From Coleophoma eucalyptorum (lineage: Eukaryota > Ascomycota > Leotiomycetes > Helotiales > Dermateaceae): a stretch of 64,000 nucleotides of DNA. Position numbers and translations under genes: made by a program. The DNA lies in NCBI GenBank assembly GCA_026120035.1, contig JALRME010000065.1, forward strand, positions 1-64,000, in the 5' to 3' direction. Under the pieces are notes generated by a model that was given only the letters and a program-made list of their open reading frames with translations, was not told the DNA's origin and did no database searches. Shown piece after piece: positions 34,785 through 46,247 of the stretch (the first letter of the stretch is position 1; the number at the start of each line of letters is the position of its first letter).

Positions 34785-37700
34785 ATGGACAGCCGAAGAG
34801 TTTCTGATGGTACAAAGTTAGATTCTAAAGGAAGGATGGCTCTTAAATCGACTCGAAAACCTCTAAGCACCAGCTGTTCTAGTGTCCGTACGTACGGTAT
34901 CTACTATAGCACCCGTATTATCGATAGCTTCTATAGCATATGGATCGATAGTACCTATGGTACCTAGATCTATAGTACCTATAGTACATCTACTAGCACT
35001 AGCACTAGTATTACTATACCAACCTCACCTAGTGACCTTAGTAGTTACTAACTATAGTAAGGAGATTACCTATACTACTAAGCAAATCGAGGGTAAACTT
35101 AAGTTTGATAGTACTAGTAGCTTCGACTATAAGCTAGAGATCTTCCTAGATATATATGATCGATTAGGAGTACTACCTAAAGCCTACATTAGAGTATTAC
35201 TAGTTATACTTTTAGGACTAGCGTTAAGACAATACTATAATACCAAACTAGCTCTCCTTACTTTCGATTAAGTATATATATACCTACGTAATTTTTTCGA
35301 AGGCCTAATATTATAGACCTAGACACTAGGTGAATGGAACAGCCTTACGCTCTAGAAAGTTATAGATAATAATACTAATATATCAACTAAGAAATACCTT
35401 TAGATTTTGATCGACAAATTGTTAGAATTATAGTATAGTCTTATACCTAAATTACGTATATTATTATTCCTTACAACTAAGGTACTAATATTATATAACG
35501 GTATTCCTACCTATTAATTCGTCCTATCTAACCCTCCTCGAGAGCTAGGACCTTTGATTAACCTTATGTAATTATCAATTAATATATAGGAGGATTAGTA
35601 TCCTAAACTAAAGGCTTAAGTATTTAATACGGATGCGAACGAGGATATAGAGGTATACTATATAGATCGTAGATACTATAATTCTCGACTAAAGTAAGCT
35701 AGATTCTAGCCTAGTTTTCGACGAAAGCTACGATACTATATATATCAGAAAGAGAACTATCGATCGTATCGATATACTAAGGAAGAATAGGACGAAGCAA
35801 GACAACGATTTAGGGACAAAATGGTATAAAAACCTAGCTTTGAAAGTAAGTGTTTCGATACTCGATTTCGTCAATACGTCACTGAATGTAAAGGTAATAA
35901 TATCGAAGATATAGACGAATTTGAACACTCTTTCTAGGCACTCTCGATCGATATCGAATTATAGGATCCTCCTACACCTAACCTTGAGCCTACATCCAAT
36001 ACTATGGTTGTAGCTTAATACCATATATCATACGGTTAGGTTGATTAGGATATTGTAACTAACATAGCCTTACACCTAGCTAATACCGTATTTCTATATG
36101 GCCTCTACTTGGATCGATTTAACCCGCCCGATGGGGTAAATTATCAACTAGTCGAGGATCCCTTTACCTATATATCATAGGCTCGATATACCTCTAACAA
36201 ATTCCTAGGTGTTATAATTGATATAGGAGCCTCCAAACAATCAACCGTAGGGTATAGGCAATACTAGGCATTTAAGAAACTTACTAGTATAGACCTAGAT
36301 ACCTCTATATATAATAATATTAATATATAATTTGGTATAGGTACTATATCTTTAGTTAGATCTATTAACGTAACTATACCTATTAGAATAATCATATTCT
36401 ATATAGTCGAGGTCGATATACCATTTTTACTATACCTAGCGGATATAGATAATATATAGGTATACTATAACAACCTAAAAAACATACTTGTTATACTAAT
36501 TATATAAGTACCTATTATACAACGTTTTGGGCACCTATTTATACTATAGAACATATCTTTAGAAACATACCTTATAGGATCTTTTTTACTTGTAGACCCT
36601 TGTTTTCTAACCTCCGCTGAACTACGTCGGCTCTATAGGCGTTTCGGTCACCTATCTATGGACAGACTATAGCGAGTATTAGAGCGAGCTAGGTATAACG
36701 TCGAAAAGTCGACCCTATAGTACTTGAATAGATACTACTATCACTATTAGGTCTATAGAAAATCACCTAGTAGATTTCGTTTTATATTACGCGATAATGT
36801 TTAATTCAACTATACTATTATTATAGATATTATATATATCGATAGTACTCCTATGCTTTATGTAGTCGACGAGTACACTCGTTTCTAAGCTGGTAGATAG
36901 CTATAGAGTATTATAGCCAAACATATATAGGACTATCTTCGTATATACTAGATCGATACCTATTTAGGTCTACCTAATTTTATTATATACGATACTAGTA
37001 AGAACTTCGTAAGCTAGGAATTCAAGCATTACGCCTCTGACTTAGGTATTATAACCAAATTAGCGCCTGTTGAGGTATATAATTCGATCGGACTAGTCGA
37101 AAGATACTATAGACCCCTCCGACGTACGTATCGTATTATCTCTATAGAGCTCCTAGATCTAAGTAAGGAAATAGCTCTATAGATAGCTTTTAAAGTATTA
37201 AATGATATAGTAGGTCCGAATGGCCTCGTTCCTATATTACTAGTATTTAGAGCGTATCTACGGATGAGCGAATCAGATGCCCCAAATCCTACAGTAGCTT
37301 AACGTACGAAAGCCCTCAAAAAGGCAATGGACGAGATTAAGAAATTACGTACTGAACGTTAGATTTCGGACGTACTTCAAATACGTAACGGCCCCTCTAC
37401 GGCATCCGTGTACGAATTACCCCTGAATTCACCTATGTTGGTATAGAGAGAAGGTCCAACTGGCCAACCTAGATTTTGGGCCGGTCCTTATACCCTCCTG
37501 AGCCTATAGGACGAATCGTATACCGTAAAATTGCCTTACGGGCCTACCTAATTTCGAATCACATCGGTCAAGCCTTATTTGACGAATCCAAGTAATATTA
37601 ATACTGGAATCGATACTCGAATCGATACTATAGTTACGCCTATAGTGCTACTACCTCAATCTATTGATACTATAGTACCTATAGTACCGCCTCTAAAGAG

Positions 37701-39320
37701 ACCTAGGGGAAGACCACACAAATACCCTATTAACTAAGCTGATATCTTAATTCATATCTAGGATGATACTATTTAGAGCACTCCGTTATTCGTAGTTTTC
37801 CGCCAAAAGGAGGTCGAAGGACTGGTTGAAAAGGGTGTATTCTAGCTCGTTGACGTTAAGTATATACTACCGAACATCCGAGTATTCAACTCTCGATTCG
37901 TCGATAAAGTTAAGAATCCTAGGTCGAAGGAAGCTTACGAGAAGTCAAGATTGGTAGTACAAGTATATAACGATACTCGTAAAGATCTTATGCTCACCCA
38001 ATCGCCTATAATTCAGCGAATGAGCCAGAGACTTATTCTTAGCCATACGGCAATACTCTAGGATAAAAACATATACCTATTCTTACGTGACATCTTATAA
38101 GCATACGTTCAATCGAAGACTACCCTAAATAGAGACTTCTACATCCGAGCACTACGCGAGCTTTGTATAGCAATGGATGCGGATATAGGCTCTATTATAA
38201 AAGTTATTCGACCCTTATATGGCATTCCTAAAGCTAGAAACCATTGGTTCAGTATATATCACAAACACCATATTCAGGAGCTCTATATGGCCCAATCTAC
38301 GTACGATTCATACTTACTATATATCAATTCGCCTAACGGAGCACTTGGAATAGTAGGCTTATAGACTGACGACACCCTGTTCCTAGCTAATGAATCGTTC
38401 GCTATTATAGAGCAATTGGCAGTCGATAAAGCCCAATTTCCTACAAAGGACCGTAAGCAATTAACACTTAATCATCCAATCAAGTTTAATGGTAGTATTA
38501 TCAAATTGGTAGGAACCGACATCCAATTGACTTAGGAACGCTATTGTAAGAACCTCAAATTGGTCAATATCAAGGAGGTTATATCAAGTACTAGTTCAAG
38601 AGGTACCGTACGCTCTGTCCTTACACCAAAGGATCAATATATTGCTCAAAGAGCCAGAGGTGCTTATATTGCCTCTATATGTCAACCAGAGGTATCGTTT
38701 GACCTCTTTGTTGCTGCCTAGGTGGTCAACCCTATAGAGAACGATACTAAGCTGCTTAATAAGTATATTCAGTAGCAATTGGATAACTATACCAAAGGTC
38801 TTATCTTTGTCAAATTGGACCTATTGACACTCAAATTGGTCGTATTTACTAATATATCCTTTGTTAATAACAAGGACCTTAGTTCCTAGATTGGGTTCGT
38901 ATGTATGCTTATAGATGCTTAGAATAGAGCCAATATCATTCATTAGAGCTCGACCAAGTACAAGAGGGTTACACGTAGTGTTCTTACCTCCGAACTATAC
39001 GCTATTGTTTATGGATTCGACATCGGTACGGTACTAAAATCGACAGTCGAATTATAGCTTAATATCAAGTTACCACTAGTCTTATGTACGGATTCCAAAT
39101 CGATATACGAATGCCTCGTTAAGCTAGGAACCACATAAGAAAAGAGGCTTATGATCGACATCATATACCTCCACCAGTCGTACGAAAGACGGGAAATTGC
39201 CGAAATCAAGTGGATTGATGGTAGTAACAACCCTACTGATTCTATAACCAAGAGCAATCCTTCATTAGCTCTAAAGCAATTGATCGATACGAATCGAATC
39301 AACCTATATAGAGTGGAATA
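34785..39320 (+). pseudogene. Decayed copia gag-pol reading frame
   Basis: A single frame (the one containing 34882 and 38173) spans gag to RNase H but is broken by many TAG and some TAA codons. Visible parts: gag-like FDYKLEIFLDIYDRLG near 35130; protease active site VIIDIGASKQSTV near 36211; integrase pieces RFGHLSMDRL near 36640 and IDSTPMLYVVDEYTRF near 36840; reverse transcriptase VIRPLYGIPKARNHWF near 38200 and TDDTLFLA near 38366; RNase H LCTDSKSIYECLVKL near 39085 and IKWIDGSNNPTDS near 39210. The stops sit where Gln or Trp codons are expected, as RIP would leave. No product is expected. Confidence 0.85.
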
Positions 39321-39469
39321 GGTAGAAAGAGTAAGTAGTTAAAAAAGGGGATAGTACGTATACTTTACCTCGTATACAGCACTCGGTATTAAACTTAATA
39401 TTCTTATTTTACTTCGAATTTGGGTCTTTTGGAACACATGGATTCTTCTCTATAAAAGAGAGTTCCTAG

Positions 39470-39774
39470 TATCGGTATATCATTATTAGATCTCGATCTC
39501 GACCTCGATCGAACACTCGTTCGTACTTACTACAAACACCACCTGTTTGTAATTACGTAGTACTACGAACAAGAGGTCGGATCGATGCCTACATTACGTA
39601 GCATTACGAACGGAGGTTGAATCGATACCTATTCTGGTTGTTCTACAAACAGATGAAGGTATTGATAAGACCTCCATCACACTCACTTAGAACAGAGAAA
39701 AAAAAGGATATACACATTTTACCTCACGCATTTTGACTGTTATTGGTACAGCTGAAATGAGAGGTATTCCAACA
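39470..39774 (+). repeat. 3' LTR of the copia element
   Basis: 305 bp, starts TATCGG (TG mutated to TA) and ends CCAACA. It is followed by the TTTGG duplication at 39775-39779. Confidence 0.92.
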
Positions 39775-41160
39775 TTTGGATAACTGGGCTAAAAAGCTTA
39801 CATTGGCCATAAGTGATAAACTTGCAAGGACTTCCATAGTAACTGGGGTGTGATAGCTTGCCTATTATGCATGGTTACTTTTGAAGTGTCATCACGAAGA
39901 GCTCTATTAATAATAGTAGTTTCCACTTTTGTCCAGGAAAGATATCAGTATTATTTAAAAGCCAAATGGAAATTTGCTAAAAGCCATGCCGCTCAGTAAA
40001 CCACCCCTTTTTGCCCCTGAGTCTACCAGCTGTCTGCGTTGGACTTGCAGGCATGAAGAAGAAGGCAGAAAGTCCTACAAGGGCTGTAAAGACCCCTTCT
40101 ATCAAGAACAACCACCTCCAACCCTCTACTCCTTGTGCTTCATCTAGATAAAGGATACCAAAAGCCATAAAGGCGCCAATGAGTATTGCAGACATCATGG
40201 CTGCCCACCAACAGGATAGGCGTATTGGTAGCTCAGGGCTAGTATTAAAATAAGATAGGTATAGGTTCATTTGCTTTTGGGGATTAACAATCAAAAATAA
40301 GACAAAACAATTCTTTGACTACCTACGTCGGGAACAAACCCCCCCTGAGTATTCCTAGTAATGATCGAGTAGTTAAGAATGAGGCTCGGCCGTTTAATTT
40401 GGATTGGCAAGCAGCTACTATGCTCCATAATATCATTTGCATGGGAATCCAGCGATCAGGTCCTATCCTATCCTTTGTTAGCGTAGTCCCAGTAAGTGCA
40501 TTGCAATACATACACCATTTTGAGACAAGTTGGGAAGGTAACTCAGCACACATAAATGATGCCGTGAAGACAGTGTTTCCAAGGTTAAAATTTATTGCAA
40601 ATACTATCAGTATATCGTTTAGATCCTAGGACCTGGTCACAAACTTACCATTTGTAGCCAGTTTAAGGTCTTCCAAAAAGTTATCTGATACGGCCTGAGA
40701 GAGGTTCGCGCGGTCAATCTCGAGGGACATAAATGCAACGCAAGCAAATAGGAAGACCCTGATATCTATTTTCCATATCAAAGCCTAAAACAGGTTAGTA
40801 TTGTTAGATCTAAAGGTGATGGCAAGCATATCCTCATACCTTCTTCACGCCACGTCCCTCATGCTAAGGGGTCAAAGCGATGCAAATTTTCCCAATCAGC
40901 TCGAGGTTGGTACCACTTGGCAACATTCAAATCATCATAGACAAATCTCTGAGTTGCAATAGCATCAAGGTCGACGTGCGGTGATTTCGACCACCAATAT
41001 TTTCCAGCAATTTGTTTGGTTCTCCAAGTGGGAGTGGCTCTACAACAACACTAGAGGTGTTTACGTCTTTCTCATTCGGTTCGCTGTTTGGGCCTTTGAG
41101 TGAACTTGTTGCGGTCTTAGAGTGTTCCGCATGACCCAGAGCCCATACTACTGTAGGCAT

Positions 41161-42898
41161 TGCTATAAATTATCTAACAAAAAATCTAGTGTTTTTCAAT
41201 AGAGGTTGATCTGGATAAATGTCTTGATGAGGATGAGCAATAGGTTGTATTCTTATCAAGAATTCGAGCTCCCATCTTTGAAATTCCATAATATGCCAGA
41301 TTATAGCGACATGATGCAACGATGCCACATTAACTATATTGCCTCACATATTTTATTCAATATATCTGAATTCTAAGATAGCAATGGAGAGCAACAGGTT
41401 GGTAATAAGTGCAATAAGTTGTTCCACTTAAGTATTGAAGCCAAATAAATATATTTCTACGGCTGTAGATACTGATACTGAAGGCAAACTGGTTTCTAAA
41501 GTATGAGAAAACACTTTATTTTACTCTTAATATTTTTTGCCAGCTTTAAAGTGCTCATAAAGACTTACAAGTAACAGGGGGGGGGGGGGGTAATAATATG
41601 GTGCAAGCTCGCGTCATCCTCTAGTCATACGTCGTTATTTGTGGCCTATCAGCATTGCGTTACATATTTTCTTTAAGATACGATGGGCAGGAGAGTCTTC
41701 TTATTAAACAAAGTGGATTGCATTAATAACGCTATAGAGTGGATCTTTGTCGTTTCTCATCAGTAGAGTAGATATTTGGCTTAAGAGACCCTGTAGATAA
41801 CATTCCTACAGCGATTAGGTTGCACAACCCCATCCAAATGTTCTCCTTGTGTCAGGCTCCTGTGAGGCAATCCCTAGAGTTTTTTTTTTGAATGATCATA
41901 TAAGCTTCTATCCAACCACGATTTATACCTTCCACTCCTGATCATCATTTTGCAGTCGATCTCACGTACAAGACGACAGCCGAAAGAGACACACTTGAAT
42001 CAGGATTATATCGACGAAAATATGCTTGACGGATCGATTTGGCGAGGGGTTTAGGATTCAGGTGTATTCAAACACCAATGATAACTTGATTTATGGTTGC
42101 GGTGGAGGTATTTTATTTATTTCATATGCGTTATCGTCGGCTCTTGATGACACCGGTTTATCTCGTCGATTGGTGGTGTATTGCGAAAGACTGCTACAAC
42201 CGATGATGACAGGGCTGCGATGCTGCGGGGTGGTGGCTAAGGATGAGAACATCGAAGTAAATCTTTGCATCGCTGGTTGCTGAGGAACAATCCTTAAATT
42301 TTTAGATTTGCAGCTTTCTCTCGAACTACTTCAAAGATCAATTTAATTGTCGTCCTTCATATGGCTAGTACTGTACACACTTAAATGAGCTTCAAGTCTA
42401 CCGTGAAGTGCATAGGCTATTGGCAATCCTGTGTATAGTGCCTCCTATTTCGACGATTTTCCTAGTCATCAGAGAGTAATTGGTATAACATGCAGCGGTT
42501 GTTTGCGGATTCAGAAATCACTTTCTAAGAGATAGTAGCCATGTTTGGGGGTTGAGAAAAGGAGAAAGGAGGAATTGAGCAGCAGTATGCTAACTGTGTG
42601 GTATTTTACCTGGCCCCCAGGCTTTGGTCCCTGTGCTTTTTCGTAAGGCCAGAGTGACCTCATCGCTTAACAGCTTATCGCTCAGGTCCCCAGGATTCAT
42701 GGGACTTCATATATCTAAGTCTGTCTATCTATCTATGAGACCAGTTCTATACGTTCGTCGATCTTTAAGTTAGCAACTGTCTAACGATAATTTTCACCCT
42801 TCACTTTCTTTGAACGATAAGATTGATAATCAAAATCTTAATATAGACTATTCTTGTTGAGTTGCTATATAATCCGAACGCTAACATAAATAAGTTAA
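41161..42898. other. Gene-poor interval with homopolymer runs
   Basis: Contains a run of 14 G at 41577-41590 and a T run near 41880-41889. The open frame 42026-42283 has no motif. A TCTATCTATCTAT stretch lies near 42724. No gene is supported. Confidence 0.45.
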
Positions 42899-44529
42899 CT
42901 ACCTAAGCAGCTCCTTAGTGCTTGCAGTTCCACGAAAACTGCACATACGCGAGAACATACTTTGTGCAGCGATAATTGAAACAATCAAAAATTGGACGAA
43001 AGCTAAGACATGCCTCAAAAGTCGCATCTGCAAAGACAAGGGACCTGTGGAAAAGCCACGCGAGTACTTCGAGTCTACGATAGGAAAGGGCAAGCAAATA
43101 GTTGGGTCGATGGCAGTAGCTGCCTCCAAACCTGCTGTGAAGCCATCTTCGTGGAAGCCATACTTCATCCATGCGCCTGCAAACCAGATATTGCGCCGTC
43201 CTTGAATGGTCCACATCTTCTCTTGCTCAATCAGAACGCCAGTATCGTACATGGGATGCGAGAACTTATAGATTCCCTGCACCTGTGCGGGATCTGGCGG
43301 CCATGCAGGGTTCAAGGTTGTTAGTATATGCTCGTCCCCATCATTGTTTAACCCTAATACGCTGGTCAAGTTTAATGTGAGAGAAGCCGTCTTTGAGGTA
43401 GAAGTAACAGACTGGTCATCGTCGAGGTAGTTCCAGGCGGACCAAGCTCTACGATTCTGGGGCATGAACTGTAAAATTTCATTATGTAAATGCTTGAAAT
43501 GTTTTCAATTTGCAGATTTGGGCGCATTGGGTGGACATACCGACAAGTCCGAATGTAGTACTATAGAGCTTTCCATTGTTCTAAAGTGCTCAAGAATCTG
43601 TTTCTCATCACGTGTGCAGTCGGAGCCAAGTATTGCTAGCGCTTGTGGAGCATGTGTGGCTAGAATAACCCTATCGAAGACTTCTGTTCGGCCGTCTTCA
43701 AATGTTAAGACTACCGTGTCCTTCTCATTCCTCAAGCCCGTGATTTTGGTCGATGTATGTACTCTGTCGGATGCCGTTTTTGCTAGTATAGCATCCACAT
43801 ATTGCGTCGCTCCATTTTCTATTATGAGCCATTTGAGTTGATTGCCAAAAGTTTGCAACATGTGGTGATTCCAAAAATATCGAATAATCATAATGGCCGG
43901 AGTTAAGGTAAAGGTTTCAGCAGGGTTGCTCACCCACAAAGATGAAGCCAGTGGGATTAAGTAGTTCTCTATGAATGCCTCCGAATAAATGTTACGATGA
44001 AGATAGGATCCGATTGAGTCGCTGCGGTGGGACGATTCCGGTTCAAGAATATCTGTGGAAAAGACGTTGAACCTAAGGATGTCAAATATCATTCTCCACA
44101 TTGATGCCGAGAATATTCGTCGTCGCTGCGCAAAAATAGCTGAAATTGAGCTTGATGACCATTCGAGGTCACCATAATTACGGGTGATCCCAAACGTTAC
44201 ACGTAATGGAACAGTATTGATTTTCAAATGTTGGAGAAACGCAACGAAATTGGCTGTAATTGAATCTTAGTGACATTTTGAGATCAAGCGAAATCAGACT
44301 TACGATATGTTGTCTTGTTGAAAAGAGCAAAGGCAATATCAACTGACACTTCTCTATTCTGGTTGATGGCCGATTGTCTTTTCCATTTCGTTGTCCGCGT
44401 ATGTCCTCCAATATAATCTTGAGCTTCGAAAATGTGTGTTTCGTTGTGACCGGGTTCGTTCAATGCCCACAATGCAGCAAGACCAGATACACCACTCCCA
44501 ATGATAGCAATTCGTAACGGCATTATCAT
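42899..44529 (-). CDS. FAD-dependent amine-oxidase-like oxidoreductase
   Basis: Predicted NAD/FAD-binding oxidoreductase of the amine-oxidase superfamily (COG2907-like group often found with cyclopropane-fatty-acid synthases). Three exons, 44529-44304, 44253-43541 and 43468-42899, give 502 residues. The FAD-binding motif is IAIIGSGVSGLAALWAL with the Glu of IFEAQDYIGGHT. FNKTTYPNF is restored across intron 1. Substrate-side landmarks are ATHAPQAL, HSDLSFMPQNRRAWSAWNY and WFAGAWMKYGFHEDGFTAGLEAA. A hydrophobic segment near the C-terminus (VLAFVQFLIVSIIAAQ) could anchor it in a membrane. The reaction is unknown. Start is the first in-frame ATG. Confidence 0.88.
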
Positions 44530-44726
44530 AGACAAGTCTGTATCTATCCAATGATTTCATACCAATATAAGGTGTAAGGTTGAGGAAGAAGTATCAATGA
44601 GATAAGAGGTCCGTCTATATGCCTCACCACAACCAATCACGAGTATCAATTATTTCACACTAACAAGTATCTGATCGACATATGAACTACATATGTCGGG
44701 CTTCGTAAAGGACCGACCTATAATCC
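44530..44726. other. Upstream region of the oxidoreductase
   Basis: Short spacer, no motif recognised. Confidence 0.4.
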
Positions 44727-45275
44727 CTCCAACTCGGAATTGCGAGCGGTCTCCAGACGAATTAATTCTGAATTCCAGGTCCATGAGCGGGGCATCAGCT
44801 GGGTGTCCCTACTCCTACTTCGCCAAGCGCGGGAGGCGGGGTTTCTCAAAAAGCTTAACTCGGAAATCGTGATGGCCTGCGATTGTGAGCGATGACAGTC
44901 TGAACAATTTTTCCTGGAAGCAAGAAAGTAACGTGGTCGCAATTTTATCCAATTACAGTTAAGATTGCTACTCTTCGTTCTCATTTTGATACTTCCGTCG
45001 CCCCTTCGCGAAAAATTCAACTCGGAAACCTTAGCAGCCTGCAATTGCGAGCGATAAACTAACTGCCTTGTTGACCTTTACCATGAAGTGGCCTGGTCGG
45101 GTTTATAACCAAACGAAGTTAATTTTGCTACTCCTCATTGTCATTCTGACAACTGTCAGCGGCAAACTGCCCCTATCACTCTTCACGAAGAGCAAGAAAG
45201 TGACATGATCGCATTTCTATCCAGATGCAGTGAAGCCTGCTAATCTGCGTTGTCATTTGAGCACTGCGCCACTCC
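44727..45275. repeat. Degenerate tandem repeat, unit about 160 bp
   Basis: AACTCGGAA...TTGCGAGCG recurs at about 44729, 44858 and 45020. GCAAGAAAGT(A/G)AC(G/A)T followed by TCGCA...TATCCA recurs at about 44920 and 45192. TTGCTACTC(T/C)TC(G/A)TT recurs at about 44967 and 45129. The copies have diverged considerably. No coding role is seen. Confidence 0.5.
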
Positions 45276-45682
45276 CTAGCATAGCCAACTTAAATATTTC
45301 TTCCGCTGTACTCGGCGAGAATCATGTAAAATCATATATTATATTCATAACTATAAAGAACTAACTTAGCAGATAATGACAGTTTGATAAGATTAAACAA
45401 GTCAGAAATGGCAAGAAAAACTGATTTAGATATATTTCGATACTTAATCAAGGTATATTTATTCGCGGACTTTCCATTAAATAAGCCTACGATTTTGAAA
45501 GCATAGGGAGATTCTCAAATTTGAATGAAATGAATTCCAAAAGTCAAAGCTACTAAGTGACGTATAATTGACTATTTAGACGATTTTCGATTATCAGGTT
45601 GATGTGATGTAAAGGCCCTTCGCACCCACTTTGCTTCAGCAGGACACTCATCTTTGACAGGATTCTTACTAGTTACCAATTC
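45276..45682. other. Gene-poor interval
   Basis: AT-rich, no gene seen. Confidence 0.4.
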
Positions 45683-45921
45683 AACCAATGATGTTACGCA
45701 GGCCTTTGTGTTGCCCCCTACCAGAAGTAATGCACTGATTAGTACCGAATTTGTAACACATACATCGCAGCAGGTCACTTGGTTTTAATAGCACCAGTAT
45801 CTGTTTACCGATCCTACCAATAATGTTACTTAGTATATACCTTTTGGGTGGCCCTAAACTGGAAATAATTCACTGATTGGTAACAACGTTGCAACACATA
45901 CATGTAATGTGCATCCTTTGG
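45683..45921. repeat. Diverged tandem duplication, about 134-bp period
   Basis: CCAATGATGTTAC...CACTGATTAGTAC...AACACATACATCGCAGCAGGTCACTTGG (45683-45781) is repeated in diverged form as CCAATAATGTTAC...CACTGATTGGTAA...AACACATACATGTAATGTGCATCCTTTGG (45817-45921). Confidence 0.5.
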
Positions 45922-46031
45922 TATTCCTTGATCATAATATAGATATTAGCATCCGATATCTTCTGTCTTCGGTGTGCCCCTTGTTCACGGTGCAAATGGT
46001 CCAGCGTCTTACCTTTGCCTAGCCCATATCC

Positions 46032-46247
46032 TTGCTTGCCTTTCTGAGCTTTCTTATGCTTCCTGTCCCGTGGGCTATCTTAAAGTGGGGTCCTATGTTA
46101 CGTGCCAAAAGTAGATATCTGGCTAAGGCGCAAGAACATGAAAAGCCGCTGGATATTACTGAAACAGCGGTTGTTTCTGATAACCGGGTTAATGAAATTG
46201 ACATGAAGGGATCAGCACAACCTGTTACTACACCAGAGCCGGTCTAA
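46032..46247 (+). pseudogene. Isolated MFS drug/polyamine-transporter C-terminal tail
   Basis: The frame AFLSFLMLPVPWAILKWG followed by PMLRAKSRYLAKAQEHEK resembles the last membrane span and cytosolic tail of MFS multidrug or polyamine antiporters. No earlier transporter spans can be read upstream on this strand, so it looks like a fragment. A short independent gene cannot be excluded. Confidence 0.4.

Larger units (their letters stand above)
33454..39774 (+). mobile_element. Full-length Ty1/copia LTR retrotransposon, RIP-degraded
   Basis: 6.3-kb element with two 305-bp LTRs and perfect 5-bp target duplications TTTGG. Its interior codes on the plus strand in the order gag, protease, integrase, reverse transcriptase, RNase H, which is the copia order. 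It lies antisense inside an intron of the permease pseudogene. Base composition is strongly AT-skewed and the coding frame is full of stops, as expected after repeat-induced point mutation. It cannot move on its own. Confidence 0.92.
32389..41160 (-). pseudogene. DAL5-type MFS permease, interrupted by retroelement
   Basis: Remnant of an anion:cation symporter (allantoate/nicotinate permease type). The 5' half is at 41160-39800, with [28 protein letters not shown] and GVEGWRWLFLIEGVFTALVG. The 3' half is at 33440-32389, with YTMGLVFQIPMGPP, LGFDTFQTNLLIIPSQV and the typical end DKIWNSLSPEEKENYL...KRLDFRFAR. A 6.3-kb copia element sits in the intron between WPM|gtaagc near 39820 and an acceptor CAATAG near 33416. 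A second LTR fragment (about 32497-32680) cuts the last exon. A TGA replaces a sense codon in LA*GTWREE near 40860, and the N-terminal frame shifts near 40980. The gene is dead by several independent lesions. Confidence 0.85.

Noticed and set aside
41577..41590. Run of 14 G as a regulatory or quadruplex signal
   Set aside because: A single homopolymer, likely slippage or sequencing-prone; no gene nearby depends on it.
42026..42283. 85-codon frame with Cys residues near its end
   Set aside because: No signal peptide or regular Cys pattern; considered and dropped as a small secreted protein.
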